Translations under genes and position numbers: made by a program | Origin: Bacillota bacterium | Lineage (GTDB): Bacteria; Bacillota; Clostridia; Christensenellales; Aristaeellaceae | Assembly (NCBI GenBank): GCA_023395615.1 | Contig: JAEWYP010000074.1 | Location: 1-6,154, forward strand | DNA length: 6,154 nucleotides | Reading direction: 5' to 3' | Part shown: one piece after another, positions 1 through 5,842 of the stretch | How positions within the stretch are numbered: position 1 is the first letter of the stretch | Layout of the letters: each line of letters opens with the position of its first letter | The notes under the pieces: model-generated | Told to the model about the DNA's origin: nothing | Databases searched by the model: none | What the model saw: the letters and a program-made list of their open reading frames with translations, nothing else

Positions 1-329
1 GCGGCCAGCCCGCCCAGATACAGCTGGCCCTCGCCGCCTACGTTAAAGATGCCGGCTTTGGCCGCCAGACTCATCGCAAGACCGGTCAGGCACAGGGTAA
101 CGGTCTTGGCGAGGGTATTGCCCAGCGCGCGCGGCTTGCCCAGCGCACCCTTGAAAAGGGCCGCGTAACACGTGATGGGATCGTATCCGCACAGCAGCAT
201 GATGCCCGCGCCCACCAGAAACGCCAGCGCGACGGCGGCGAACAGGGACAGCAGATACTGCGCGGTCAGCTTCTGTTTGGGTTTCAGGGCAAAAAGCGTG
301 CGCACGCTTTGCAGAAAACCGGTACTCAT
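1..329 (-). CDS. ABC transporter permease, BmpA/nucleoside type (partial, runs off left edge)
   Basis: This is the N-terminal part (109 complete residues) of an inner-membrane permease; the rest lies beyond the left edge. Translating the minus strand from the ATG at 329-327 gives a short cytoplasmic start (MSTGFLQSVR), a hydrophobic segment at about residues 22-47, a loop, a second hydrophobic segment at about 72-90, and then GIFNVGGEGQLYLGG at residues 93-107. The GIFN-GGEGQ block is characteristic of the permease subunits of BmpA-type uptake systems (B. subtilis YufP/NupP; BPD_transp_2, the RbsC-like superfamily). The start is supported by a Shine-Dalgarno AAGGAGG (complement of 340-346), 10 nt upstream, inside the end of the ATPase gene. 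The ATG overlaps the ATPase stop as ATGA, which implies translational coupling. It would form the membrane channel energised by the neighbouring ATPase. A second permease gene usually follows in such operons, but this cannot be seen here. Confidence 0.9.
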   Translation of the reverse strand, partial: MSTGFLQSVRTLFALKPKQKLTAQYLLSLFAAVALAFLVGAGIMLLCGYDPITCYAALFKGALGKPRALGNTLAKTVTLCLTGLAMSLAAKAGIFNVGGEGQLYLGGLA

Positions 330-1873
330 GCCTGCCCCGCCTCCTTCTGCCGACCGCCGGTCATATAATAACCGATTTCTTCCCGGTCAATTTCTCCGTT
401 GGAAAAACGGCCGGTGATCTGTCCTTCATAAATGGTAACCAACTGGTCGGAAAGGCGAAAAAGCTCGTCCAGATCGGCGCTGACCAGCAGGATAGCGCAG
501 CCCGCGTTGCGCTTTTCCATGATTTTTTCATGGATAAACTCGATCGCGCCGATGTCCACGCCGCGTGTGGGCTGGCTGATGACCAGCACAGGCGAATTGA
601 AACTGAACTCCCGCGCCAGAATCGTTTTTTGCATATTGCCGCCGCTTAAGGAGCCGACGGGCAGTTCCAAACCGCCGGAACGGATATCGAACTCGGAAGC
701 CAGCTTTTCGCCGTACCGGCGAGCGTTTCCCTTGCGATAATGGAGGCCGAACCGGCTGAACTCCGGCAGGCGCTGTTTACCCACCAGCAGGTTTTCCGTT
801 ACGGTGGCCTGTGCGCTTAGCCCTGTGCGCAACCGATCCTCCGGGATCCAGCTTACGCCCATGGCGCGAATCTGCCGGGGATCCAGACGGCTGATGTTTC
901 GCCCGTTCAGGGTTACGGTGCCGCCGGTTTGCGGACGCATCCCCATGATGCACTCCGTAAGCTCCGTCTGGCCGTTGCCTTCCACCCCGCAAATGCCTAC
1001 GATTTCCCCCTCGTGCACGGTAAGCGAGATGCCTTTCACGGCGGGCAGCCCCCGGTCGTCCAGCGCGGAAAGGCGGTCAACCGTAAGTACTTCGCGCGTA
1101 CCGGACACACCATCCCGCAACTCGCTGAAAAGTACGTCGCGGCCGACCATCAGGGCGGCGAGTTTCCGTTCGTCGGTTTCCGATGTATTCAGAACGTCCA
1201 GCAGCTTGCCGCGGCGCATTACGCCCACGCGGTCGCTCAGGCGCATCACTTCGCCCAGTTTGTGGGTAATCAGGATCACGGTCATTTCTTTTTCCGTAAC
1301 GATCCGGCGGATCACCTGAAAAAGTTCCTCGGTTTCCTGCGGGGTCAGCACGGCGGTCGGTTCGTCCAGCACCAGCACGTCTGCGCCTCGGTGCAGGGCC
1401 TTCAGGATTTCCACACGCTGCTGCAGGCCGACGCTCAGCTCGCCCACAGTGTCCTGCGGGTTCAGCGGCAGGCCGAAACGCTCGCAAAGCGCCGTTACTT
1501 CGGTATTAATGCGCTTTTGATCGTAAAAGAGGGAATGCTTTTTAGGCTCCATTCCCAGAACAATATTCTGCGCCACGGTAAACCCGGGTACCAGTTTGAA
1601 ATGTTGATGCACCATCCCCACGCCCATCGCCATGGCGCGCGTGGGATCATGGTGCGGGGAGATGGGTTTGCCCTTGATTTCGATACGCCCCAGCGTCGGC
1701 TTTTGCAGACCGTACAGCAGGTTCATCAGCGTGCTTTTGCCTGCGCCGTTTTCTCCTACCAGCGCGAATACTTCCCCCTTGCGGATTTCCAGCGTAACGT
1801 CGTCGTTGGCGAGCACGCCGGGAAACTGCATGGAAATGTGTTCAAATCGTACGATGGGGGCGTTTTCGCTCAT
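326..1873 (-). CDS. ABC transporter ATP-binding protein, NupO/YufO (BmpA-associated) type
   Basis: This 515-residue cytoplasmic ATPase has two fused nucleotide-binding domains and powers import through the adjacent permease, most likely of purine or other nucleosides by family (B. subtilis NupO/YufO); the substrate is inferred. Domain 1 is intact: Walker A GENGAGKST at 40-48, Q-loop at Q90, signature LSVGLQQR at 146-153, Walker B VLVLDE at 166-171 and H-loop H204. Domain 2 is degenerate: its Walker A region reads GVEGNGQT (296-303), with Gln302 in place of the lysine. Its signature LSGGNMQK (409-416) is kept. Its Walker B reads VISQPTRGVD, with Gln434 in place of the catalytic Glu, and the H-loop histidine is absent (LVSADLDE, 463-470). 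This Q-P-T-R-G pattern is normal for the subfamily, so one ATP site is probably weak. Length is as expected. The start codon overlaps the upstream stop (ATGA, 1870-1873) and is preceded by GAGG 7 nt away. No BmpA lipoprotein gene is present next to it. Confidence 0.95.
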   Translation of the reverse strand: MSENAPIVRFEHISMQFPGVLANDDVTLEIRKGEVFALVGENGAGKSTLMNLLYGLQKPTLGRIEIKGKPISPHHDPTRAMAMGVGMVHQHFKLVPGFTVAQNIVLGMEPKKHSLFYDQKRINTEVTALCERFGLPLNPQDTVGELSVGLQQRVEILKALHRGADVLVLDEPTAVLTPQETEELFQVIRRIVTEKEMTVILITHKLGEVMRLSDRVGVMRRGKLLDVLNTSETDERKLAALMVGRDVLFSELRDGVSGTREVLTVDRLSALDDRGLPAVKGISLTVHEGEIVGICGVEGNGQTELTECIMGMRPQTGGTVTLNGRNISRLDPRQIRAMGVSWIPEDRLRTGLSAQATVTENLLVGKQRLPEFSRFGLHYRKGNARRYGEKLASEFDIRSGGLELPVGSLSGGNMQKTILAREFSFNSPVLVISQPTRGVDIGAIEFIHEKIMEKRNAGCAILLVSADLDELFRLSDQLVTIYEGQITGRFSNGEIDREEIGYYMTGGRQKEAGQA

Positions 1874-2346
1874 GCCTGCACCTCGTTCCAGCCCTTGCAG
1901 ACGTCGATCCAGCCGATTGCGCGGCTGGCAATTTCCAGTTCTGAGGGGGTCAGCTTTACGGCGCTGTGGTCGTTCCCGGCGGCGGGATACACAATATCAA
2001 AACGTTGTAAGGAAACATCCAGATAAACAGGCGCGTTAACCGCAAAGGGGCACACGCCGCCCACTTTGAGGCCTAACAGGCTTTCTACCTCGTCGTGGGA
2101 TAACATGGCCGCTTTCTGGTGGAATTGCGCCTTGTACTTCGCGTTGTCAATCTTCGCGTCGCCAGCGGCCACGATAAGCATGGCGTTTCCATTCGCCCGG
2201 AAAGAAAGGGTTTTAGCGATCTGCGCGGGCCGGCACCCGACCGCAACGGCGGCCAGTTCCACGGTGGCGCTGCTTTCCAGAAAAGTCATCACCCGGCTGT
2301 CCAGATGAAATTCCGATAAATAGGCTGTGACGGTGTCGATCGACAT
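1870..2346 (-). CDS. YbaK/EbsC-family protein (aminoacyl-tRNA deacylase-like)
   Basis: This 158-residue single-domain protein belongs to the YbaK/ProX/EbsC editing-domain family, whose studied members hydrolyse mischarged tRNAs such as Cys-tRNA(Pro) in trans. Supporting features are the IAKTL block with Lys45 (the family's key lysine region), a beta-strand run AMLIVAAGD (55-63), the GGVCPFAV block (96-103), and the C-terminal glycine-containing loop AAGNDHSAVKLTP (122-134). The length matches free-standing Firmicute members. The start at 2346 is supported by GGAGG at 2359-2355, 8 nt upstream, and by a promoter about 30 nt upstream. It is the first gene of the leftward operon, and its stop overlaps the ABC ATPase start, so the two are translated together. 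Which tRNA it acts on cannot be told from sequence. Membership of the family is confident; the exact activity and any link to nucleoside transport are not. Confidence 0.92.
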   Translation of the reverse strand: MSIDTVTAYLSEFHLDSRVMTFLESSATVELAAVAVGCRPAQIAKTLSFRANGNAMLIVAAGDAKIDNAKYKAQFHQKAAMLSHDEVESLLGLKVGGVCPFAVNAPVYLDVSLQRFDIVYPAAGNDHSAVKLTPSELEIASRAIGWIDVCKGWNEVQA

Positions 2347-2359
2347 GGAGGCGGCCTCC
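2347..2359 (-). promoter_or_regulatory. Palindromic ribosome binding site of the YbaK-family gene
   Basis: The minus strand reads GGAGGCCGCCTCC immediately before the ATG. The Shine-Dalgarno GGAGG (2359-2355) can pair with CCTCC (2351-2347) as a 5-bp stem with a 3-nt loop, directly abutting the start codon. The palindrome is seen directly. That it partly hides the ribosome binding site, and so sets or regulates translation of the operon, is inference. Confidence 0.5.
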
Positions 2360-2379
2360 GATTCTTCAATCTTTGCCCT

Positions 2380-2407
2380 ATTATACCTGAAAACCGCGGA
2401 AAAGCAA
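2380..2407 (-). promoter_or_regulatory. Promoter of the leftward YbaK-ABC transporter operon
   Basis: The minus strand has a perfect -10 element TATAAT (complement of 2380-2385). A weak -35, TTGCTT (complement of 2402-2407), lies 16 nt upstream and matches only 3 of 6 consensus bases. Transcription would start near 2373 and leave a leader of about 27 nt before the ATG at 2346. The -10 is convincing by sequence and position; the poor -35 suggests modest or activator-helped expression. Confidence 0.6.
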
Positions 2408-2500
2408 ACCGCTCAGGCGTTGAAATGTGGAGGGACGGAAGAGGCGGAACGTGAGGGAAACCCGCCTTCGAAGCCGGCATGTCGTGAGGTTTCATCCGTA

Positions 2501-2530
2501 TTGACAGTCGCTCCTTTCAGCCTATATAAT
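2501..2530 (+). promoter_or_regulatory. Sigma-A promoter of the rightward membrane-protein gene
   Basis: TTGACA at 2501-2506 and TATAAT at 2525-2530 are both perfect consensus hexamers, with an 18-nt spacer. The overlapping TATATA at 2523-2528 would give 16 nt instead. Transcription should start near 2537 and read into the gene beginning at 2602. Its -10 is about 140 nt from the -10 of the divergent operon. Confidence 0.85.
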
Positions 2531-2531
2531 G

Positions 2532-2572
2532 GGAAAAGTTCGGAGGGAGCGCGCCGTGCGCTCCTGTTTTCC
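2532..2572 (+). promoter_or_regulatory. Stem-loop in the 5' leader of the UPF0104-family gene
   Basis: Near the predicted transcription start, GGAGCGC (2546-2552) and GCGCTCC (2558-2564) form a perfect 7-bp stem with a 5-nt loop. GGAAAA (2532-2537) and TTTTCC (2567-2572) add a 6-bp outer stem across an asymmetric internal loop. The inner stem is followed by TGTTTT, which is too short and interrupted for a convincing terminator. It may be a 5' stabilising hairpin or a weak attenuator. The pairing is seen; the role is inferred, and if transcription starts at 2537 only part of the outer stem is present in the RNA. Confidence 0.5.
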
Positions 2573-2590
2573 GTTTGATCCGAGCGGATG

Positions 2591-2596
2591 AAGGAG
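2591..2596 (+). promoter_or_regulatory. Ribosome binding site fixing the start at 2602
   Basis: AAGGAG lies 5 nt before the ATG at 2602. The reading frame stays open upstream to a TTG at 2575, but no Shine-Dalgarno stands before that TTG, and it would lie in or next to the leader hairpin. ATG 2602 is therefore the preferred start. Confidence 0.8.
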
Positions 2597-2601
2597 CACC
2601 C

Positions 2602-3666
2602 ATGACTGATTTGCGTAAACGGAGCCATCCCAAGTGGAAGAATATCGTATCCACCGCACTGTTCCTGATTTTTCTGGGGCTGCTGGCCTGGTACGTATAC
2701 ACGCACTGGAACGAGATGAGCAGGCTCCTGCAGCTTTCTCCCCGGACCGTGGCGACGCTGCTGGGGCTGGGGCTGGCCAGCTGTATCATTAACTGCCTGT
2801 ACCATCTGTTGATTTTAAAGACTTTCAATTTGAAACTGAGCCTGACGGACTGGATGGGCGTGGTTTGCGTGAGTGATTCCATCGCTTACGTGCTGCCGAT
2901 GCGCGCCGATCTGGTGTTCTCCGCGACGTATTACAAGCGTGTGAAGGGTCTGGCTTACACGAAAAGCGTTGCCATCACCGCCGGAAACGCGGTATTCGGC
3001 GTTGCGTTTTCACTGTTTCAGATTCTTATCGCGCTTTTGTGCATGGGGTGGATCGACGGGCAATGGCCCGGTCTGCTGTGGGCGCTGACCGCTGCGGGGA
3101 TTGTGGTGCTGGCGGCGTTTCTGTGGCTGTCGTTGCGGACGGAAAGCCGCCTGCGCGTGAAACTGGAAAAGTACAAGCTGGTCGCGGACGTGATCGAGGG
3201 CTTTAACGCCCTGATCCGCAACGGAGGGTTGCTCTGGCGGCTTCTGCTGTGCATGATCGCGGGCAATCTGGTGCGCCTGTTTATCAATATGGTCTGTTTT
3301 CAGGCGGCAGGACTGCCGGTTAACCTGTACGAGGCGCTGTTTTACTCCAGCGTGTCCTGGCTGGCGAGCGTGGTGGCCATCGTGCCCGGTAATGTGGGCC
3401 TGCGGGAAAGTGTGATGGGTGCGGCTACGCTGGCGCTGGGCGCGATGTTCTCCGAAGGGGTGGCTTCCTCGCTGCTCAACCGCGTGACCATGATGTTTGT
3501 GTATATCACAATGGGATTGATTTTCGCCATTCCCGTGCTGCGCCGGTTCAACCGCGGAAAAGGGCACCTGAACCGCAACGAGGAGCCCGAGGACAGCGAG
3601 CTTTACCGGCAGCAGAACGGTGCGGAAACCACGGGCGATTCGGCATGTAAAAAAAACGCAGAATGA
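2602..3666 (+). CDS. LPG-synthase transmembrane domain / UPF0104 (YbhN-like) family membrane protein
   Basis: This 354-residue polytopic membrane protein belongs to the flippase-like family named after the membrane domain of lysylphosphatidylglycerol synthase (PF03706, UPF0104). Hydrophobic segments fall at roughly residues 14-33, 48-72, 84-100, 123-150, 156-177, 209-232, 246-264 and 295-313. The diagnostic family motif is the PGNVGLRES block at 262-270, the local form of the common PG-GVRE motif, preceded by SVSWLASVVAIV. The C-terminal catalytic domain that makes lysyl-PG in MprF is absent; the protein ends in a charged, probably cytoplasmic tail of about 40 residues. Function is therefore best given as a putative lipid- or glycan-lipid-handling membrane protein, not a lysyltransferase. 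It appears monocistronic, with its own promoter and leader hairpin, and is divergent from the ABC operon. An eight-A run near 3649-3656 close to the 3' end could slip but would change only the last few residues. No clear terminator follows the stop. Confidence 0.9.
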   Translation: MTDLRKRSHPKWKNIVSTALFLIFLGLLAWYVYTHWNEMSRLLQLSPRTVATLLGLGLASCIINCLYHLLILKTFNLKLSLTDWMGVVCVSDSIAYVLPMRADLVFSATYYKRVKGLAYTKSVAITAGNAVFGVAFSLFQILIALLCMGWIDGQWPGLLWALTAAGIVVLAAFLWLSLRTESRLRVKLEKYKLVADVIEGFNALIRNGGLLWRLLLCMIAGNLVRLFINMVCFQAAGLPVNLYEALFYSSVSWLASVVAIVPGNVGLRESVMGAATLALGAMFSEGVASSLLNRVTMMFVYITMGLIFAIPVLRRFNRGKGHLNRNEEPEDSELYRQQNGAETTGDSACKKNAE

Positions 3667-3764
3667 AAACATAACAGCAAGAGAAAGATGCAAATCCCTT
3701 ACGGTCGGAAAAACACTCCTTTTACTCGTGAAAGCTTCCATTATTGCCTTGTTTTTTCGTTCCC

Positions 3765-3793
3765 TTGACAAAAACAGAGCAAGCGTATACAAT
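3765..3793 (+). promoter_or_regulatory. Strong sigma-A promoter ahead of the structured region upstream of rny
   Basis: TTGACA (3765-3770) and TACAAT (3788-3793) are separated by the ideal 17 nt, with AT-rich sequence upstream (GTTTTTTCG at 3751-3759) that could act as an UP-like element. Transcription would start near 3800, more than 400 nt before the rny start codon, so the RNA begins with a long untranslated stretch. This is one of the best promoters in the window. Confidence 0.85.
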
Positions 3794-3799
3794 ATTCGT

Positions 3800-4124
3800 G
3801 TCGGCTGATTGGGGCCAGTCTTTCCCGCAGAAAGACGCTCCAGCTGTTATTGGAATAGATTTCCATGGATCGGCTTCCCCGCGGCGCATTCGGGCTTTTG
3901 TCCGGGCGCGTGCCGGATCGTCTGGCAGCGGGTTTACGTAGAGGCGGCGAGGTCGCCCCCTTGAGGTATATGTTTTGAGCGTCGATGACGCTATGCGGTC
4001 GCGCGCGGTCAATACGCGCAGCCGTATGTGCGTGCAACCGCGTACGTCGGAGCAAAAGGCAGAATGCCGTGCCTGAGAATATCCATTGATCAGCAGCCGC
4101 GCGGGCGTTGCCCGGGGGCTTTTT
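3800..4124 (+). ncRNA. Candidate structured RNA (~325 nt) or long rny leader, unrecognised
   Basis: No protein gene in this stretch has both a ribosome binding site and family-like sequence. It is bounded by a strong promoter and an intrinsic terminator, and contains many stem-loops. GTCTTTC/GAAAGAC (3818-3824, 3830-3836) is extended by GGGGC/GCTCC (3811-3815, 3837-3841) and CGGCT/AGCTG (3802-3806, 3842-3846). Others are TGGAA/TTCCA (3851-3855, 3861-3865); CCCGC/GCGGG (3878-3882, 3928-3932) enclosing CGGGC/GTCCG (3891-3895, 3900-3904); GGCGA/TCGCC (3946-3950, 3953-3957); AGCGTC/GACGCT (3978-3983, 3987-3992); and ATGCGGT/ACCGCGT (3993-3999, 4037-4043) enclosing ACGCGCA/TGTGCGT (4014-4020, 4027-4033). 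Several helices use G-U pairs. ATGGAT (3865-3870) can also pair with ATCCAT (4081-4086), an alternative to part of the TGGAA/TTCCA stem. I do not recognise tmRNA, RNase P RNA, SRP RNA or 6S RNA landmarks. GC-rich DNA folds easily, so structure alone is not proof; the promoter-structure-terminator arrangement is the stronger argument. Confidence 0.5.
4095..4124 (+). terminator. Intrinsic terminator ending the structured region before rny
   Basis: CGGGC (4102-4106) and GCCCG (4110-4114) form a stem with loop GTT. It is extended by AGCC (4095-4098) with GGCT (4117-4120) across a small internal loop, and is followed at once by TTTTT (4120-4124). It lies 84 nt before the rny ATG. No good promoter is visible between it and rny, so rny expression probably needs readthrough or a promoter I could not see. 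Confidence 0.65.
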
Positions 4125-4208
4125 CCATATGTACGGAAACCCGAGCCGTTCCGTTAACGAGATATTAGGCAATCGAGCGGAATTTTTACACAGAGGGAGC
4201 GAAACCGA

Positions 4209-5750
4209 ATGAACCCCATCATCGCCATCCTGATCGCGCTGCTCGCCGCCGGGGCGGGCATCGCGGGCGGATACGTTTACCGCAAGCAGGCATCGGAAAA
4301 GAAGATCGGACGTACGGAAGAGTACGCCAAGAACCTTTTAGACGACGCCATGCGCAAGGCCGACGAAAAGAAAAAGGAAACCATCCTGGAAGCCAAGGAA
4401 GAGGTGCTTCGCCTCAAGACCGAGCTGGACCGCGAATGCCGCGAGCGCCGCGCCGAAGTGCAGCGCAGCGAGCGCCGCATCATTCAACGGGAAGAGCAGC
4501 TGGATAAAAAACAGGATTCCATGGAAACCCGTGAAAACCAGTTGAACGCCCGCGCCGAAGACATCCAAAAGGGCGAGGACGCGCTGGAAGAAAGCCGCCA
4601 CAAGCAGGATCAGGAACTGGAACGCATCGCCGGCATGACGCAGGACGAAGCCTGCCAGACGCTGGTGAGCCGCATCCAGAAAGAAGCGTACCATGACGCC
4701 GCCGCCACTGTGCGCGACATTGAAGCCAAAGCCCGCGAGGAAGGCGAAAAGAAAGCCCGCAACATCATTGCGCTTGCGATTCAGCGTTGCGCCGCCGACC
4801 ATGTGGCTGAAACGACCGTATCGGTCATTACCCTGCCCAACGACGATATGAAGGGCCGCATTATCGGCCGCGAAGGCCGCAACATCCGGGCGCTGGAAAC
4901 CGCGACCGGCGTAGACCTGATTATCGACGATACCCCCGAAGCCGTCATCGTAAGCGCTTTTGACCCGGTGCGCCGCGAGATCGCCCGCATCGCTGTGGAA
5001 AAGCTGATTGTAGACGGCCGCATCCACCCTGCCCGCATTGAGGAAATGGTGGAGAAAGCCAAGAAGGAAGTTGACAACCAGATCCGTGAGGCCGGGGATC
5101 AGGCTGTATTTGAAACCCACCAGCACGGCATCCACCACGAGCTTGTTAAGCTGCTGGGCCGCCTGAAATACCGTACCAGCTACGGCCAGAACGTGCTGAA
5201 GCACTCCATCGAAGTCAGCCATTTGGCCGGCATGATGGCCGCCGAATTGGGCGCGGATGTGGCGCTGGCTAAGCGCGCCGGTCTGCTGCACGATATCGGC
5301 AAGGCCGTTGACCACGAAGCTGAAGGCACGCACGTAACGCTGGGCGCGGAACTGGCACGCAAGTACCACGAAAGCCCGGATGTGATCCACGCGATTCTGG
5401 CGCACCACAACGATGTGGAGCCCCAGACCATCGAAGCCGTGCTGGTGCAGGCTGCCGACGCCATCAGCGCCGCGCGCCCGGGCGCCCGCCGCGAGAGCCT
5501 GGAAAACTACATCAAGCGTCTGGAGAAGCTGGAAGAAATCGCCAACTCCTTCCCGGGTGTGGAAAAGTGCTACGCCATCCAGAGCGGCCGCGAAGTGCGC
5601 ATCATGGTGAAGCCGGAGGACATTACCGACGACGGCACCAAGATCCTCGCCAAGGATATTGCCAAGCGCATTGAAAAAGAACTGGAATATCCCGGTCAGA
5701 TCCGCGTAAACGTGATCCGCGAAACCCGATCCACGGAATACGCCAAGTAA
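4209..5750 (+). CDS. rny: Ribonuclease Y
   Basis: RNase Y is the membrane-anchored endoribonuclease that starts decay of many mRNAs and processes operon and riboswitch RNAs in Firmicutes. The 513-residue product is close to the usual ~520. It has an N-terminal membrane helix (about 3-24, IIAILIALLAAGAGIAGGYV), then a long charged coiled coil (about 28-185). The KH RNA-binding domain carries GRIIGREGRN (217-226). The metal-dependent HD phosphohydrolase domain has H332 (NVLKHSIEVS), the HD pair H361-D362 in LLHDIGKAVDHE, H399-H400 and D417 (QAADAISAARPG). The conserved C-terminal domain ends in VRIMVKPEDI and PGQIRVNVIRETRSTEYAK. All expected catalytic residues are present. The start is set by GAGGGAG ending 9 nt upstream. 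The gene stands alone between the structured region and a strong terminator, rather than next to recA as in many Firmicutes. Its product could act on the upstream RNA, which would allow autoregulation, but this is inference. Confidence 0.98.
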   Translation: MNPIIAILIALLAAGAGIAGGYVYRKQASEKKIGRTEEYAKNLLDDAMRKADEKKKETILEAKEEVLRLKTELDRECRERRAEVQRSERRIIQREEQLDKKQDSMETRENQLNARAEDIQKGEDALEESRHKQDQELERIAGMTQDEACQTLVSRIQKEAYHDAAATVRDIEAKAREEGEKKARNIIALAIQRCAADHVAETTVSVITLPNDDMKGRIIGREGRNIRALETATGVDLIIDDTPEAVIVSAFDPVRREIARIAVEKLIVDGRIHPARIEEMVEKAKKEVDNQIREAGDQAVFETHQHGIHHELVKLLGRLKYRTSYGQNVLKHSIEVSHLAGMMAAELGADVALAKRAGLLHDIGKAVDHEAEGTHVTLGAELARKYHESPDVIHAILAHHNDVEPQTIEAVLVQAADAISAARPGARRESLENYIKRLEKLEEIANSFPGVEKCYAIQSGREVRIMVKPEDITDDGTKILAKDIAKRIEKELEYPGQIRVNVIRETRSTEYAK

Positions 5751-5779
5751 GGGAAATGGGCGGTGAAACGCCTGATATT

Positions 5780-5819
5780 GGAGGAAGAATGAAAGTTCTT
5801 CCTCCACTTTTCTTTTTTT
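5780..5819 (+). terminator. Strong intrinsic terminator of rny
   Basis: GGAGGAAGAA (5780-5789) and TTCTTCCTCC (5796-5805) form a perfect 10-bp stem with a 6-nt loop, followed by ACTTTTC and a seven-T run (5813-5819). It begins 30 nt after the rny stop. A tiny GCCC/GGGC hairpin (5822-5825, 5829-5832) follows directly. Confidence 0.92.
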
Positions 5820-5842
5820 GCGCCCGGTGGGCACGGGGTTTC

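Noticed and set aside
929..2026. Long plus-strand open frame (365 codons) opposite the ABC ATPase and YbaK-family genes
   Set aside because: It is antisense to two clearly recognised genes, is rich in His/Gln/Ala in a way typical of mirror frames of GC-rich genes, and has no family signature or convincing ribosome binding site.
2386..2500. Operators or other elements in the gap between the divergent promoters
   Set aside because: I found no convincing palindrome or repeat there beyond the promoter elements themselves.
3010..3792. Minus-strand open frame overlapping the UPF0104-family gene and the promoter at 3765
   Set aside because: His/Gln-rich shadow of a membrane protein gene; no ribosome binding site or homology-like motif.
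3800..4124. tmRNA, RNase P RNA, SRP RNA or 6S RNA
   Set aside because: The size is suggestive for the first two, but there is no tRNA-like 3' end with CCA or tag-peptide frame, no GAGGAAAGTCC-type RNase P core, no SRP GGAAGG/GCAGCC loop, and no 6S-like single long bulged rod.
3741..4172. Minus-strand open frames across the structured region upstream of rny
   Set aside because: They span the promoter and terminator of the plus-strand transcript, show no recognisable motifs, and are Arg/Pro/Ala-rich as expected from non-coding GC-rich DNA. A small unknown protein cannot be fully excluded.
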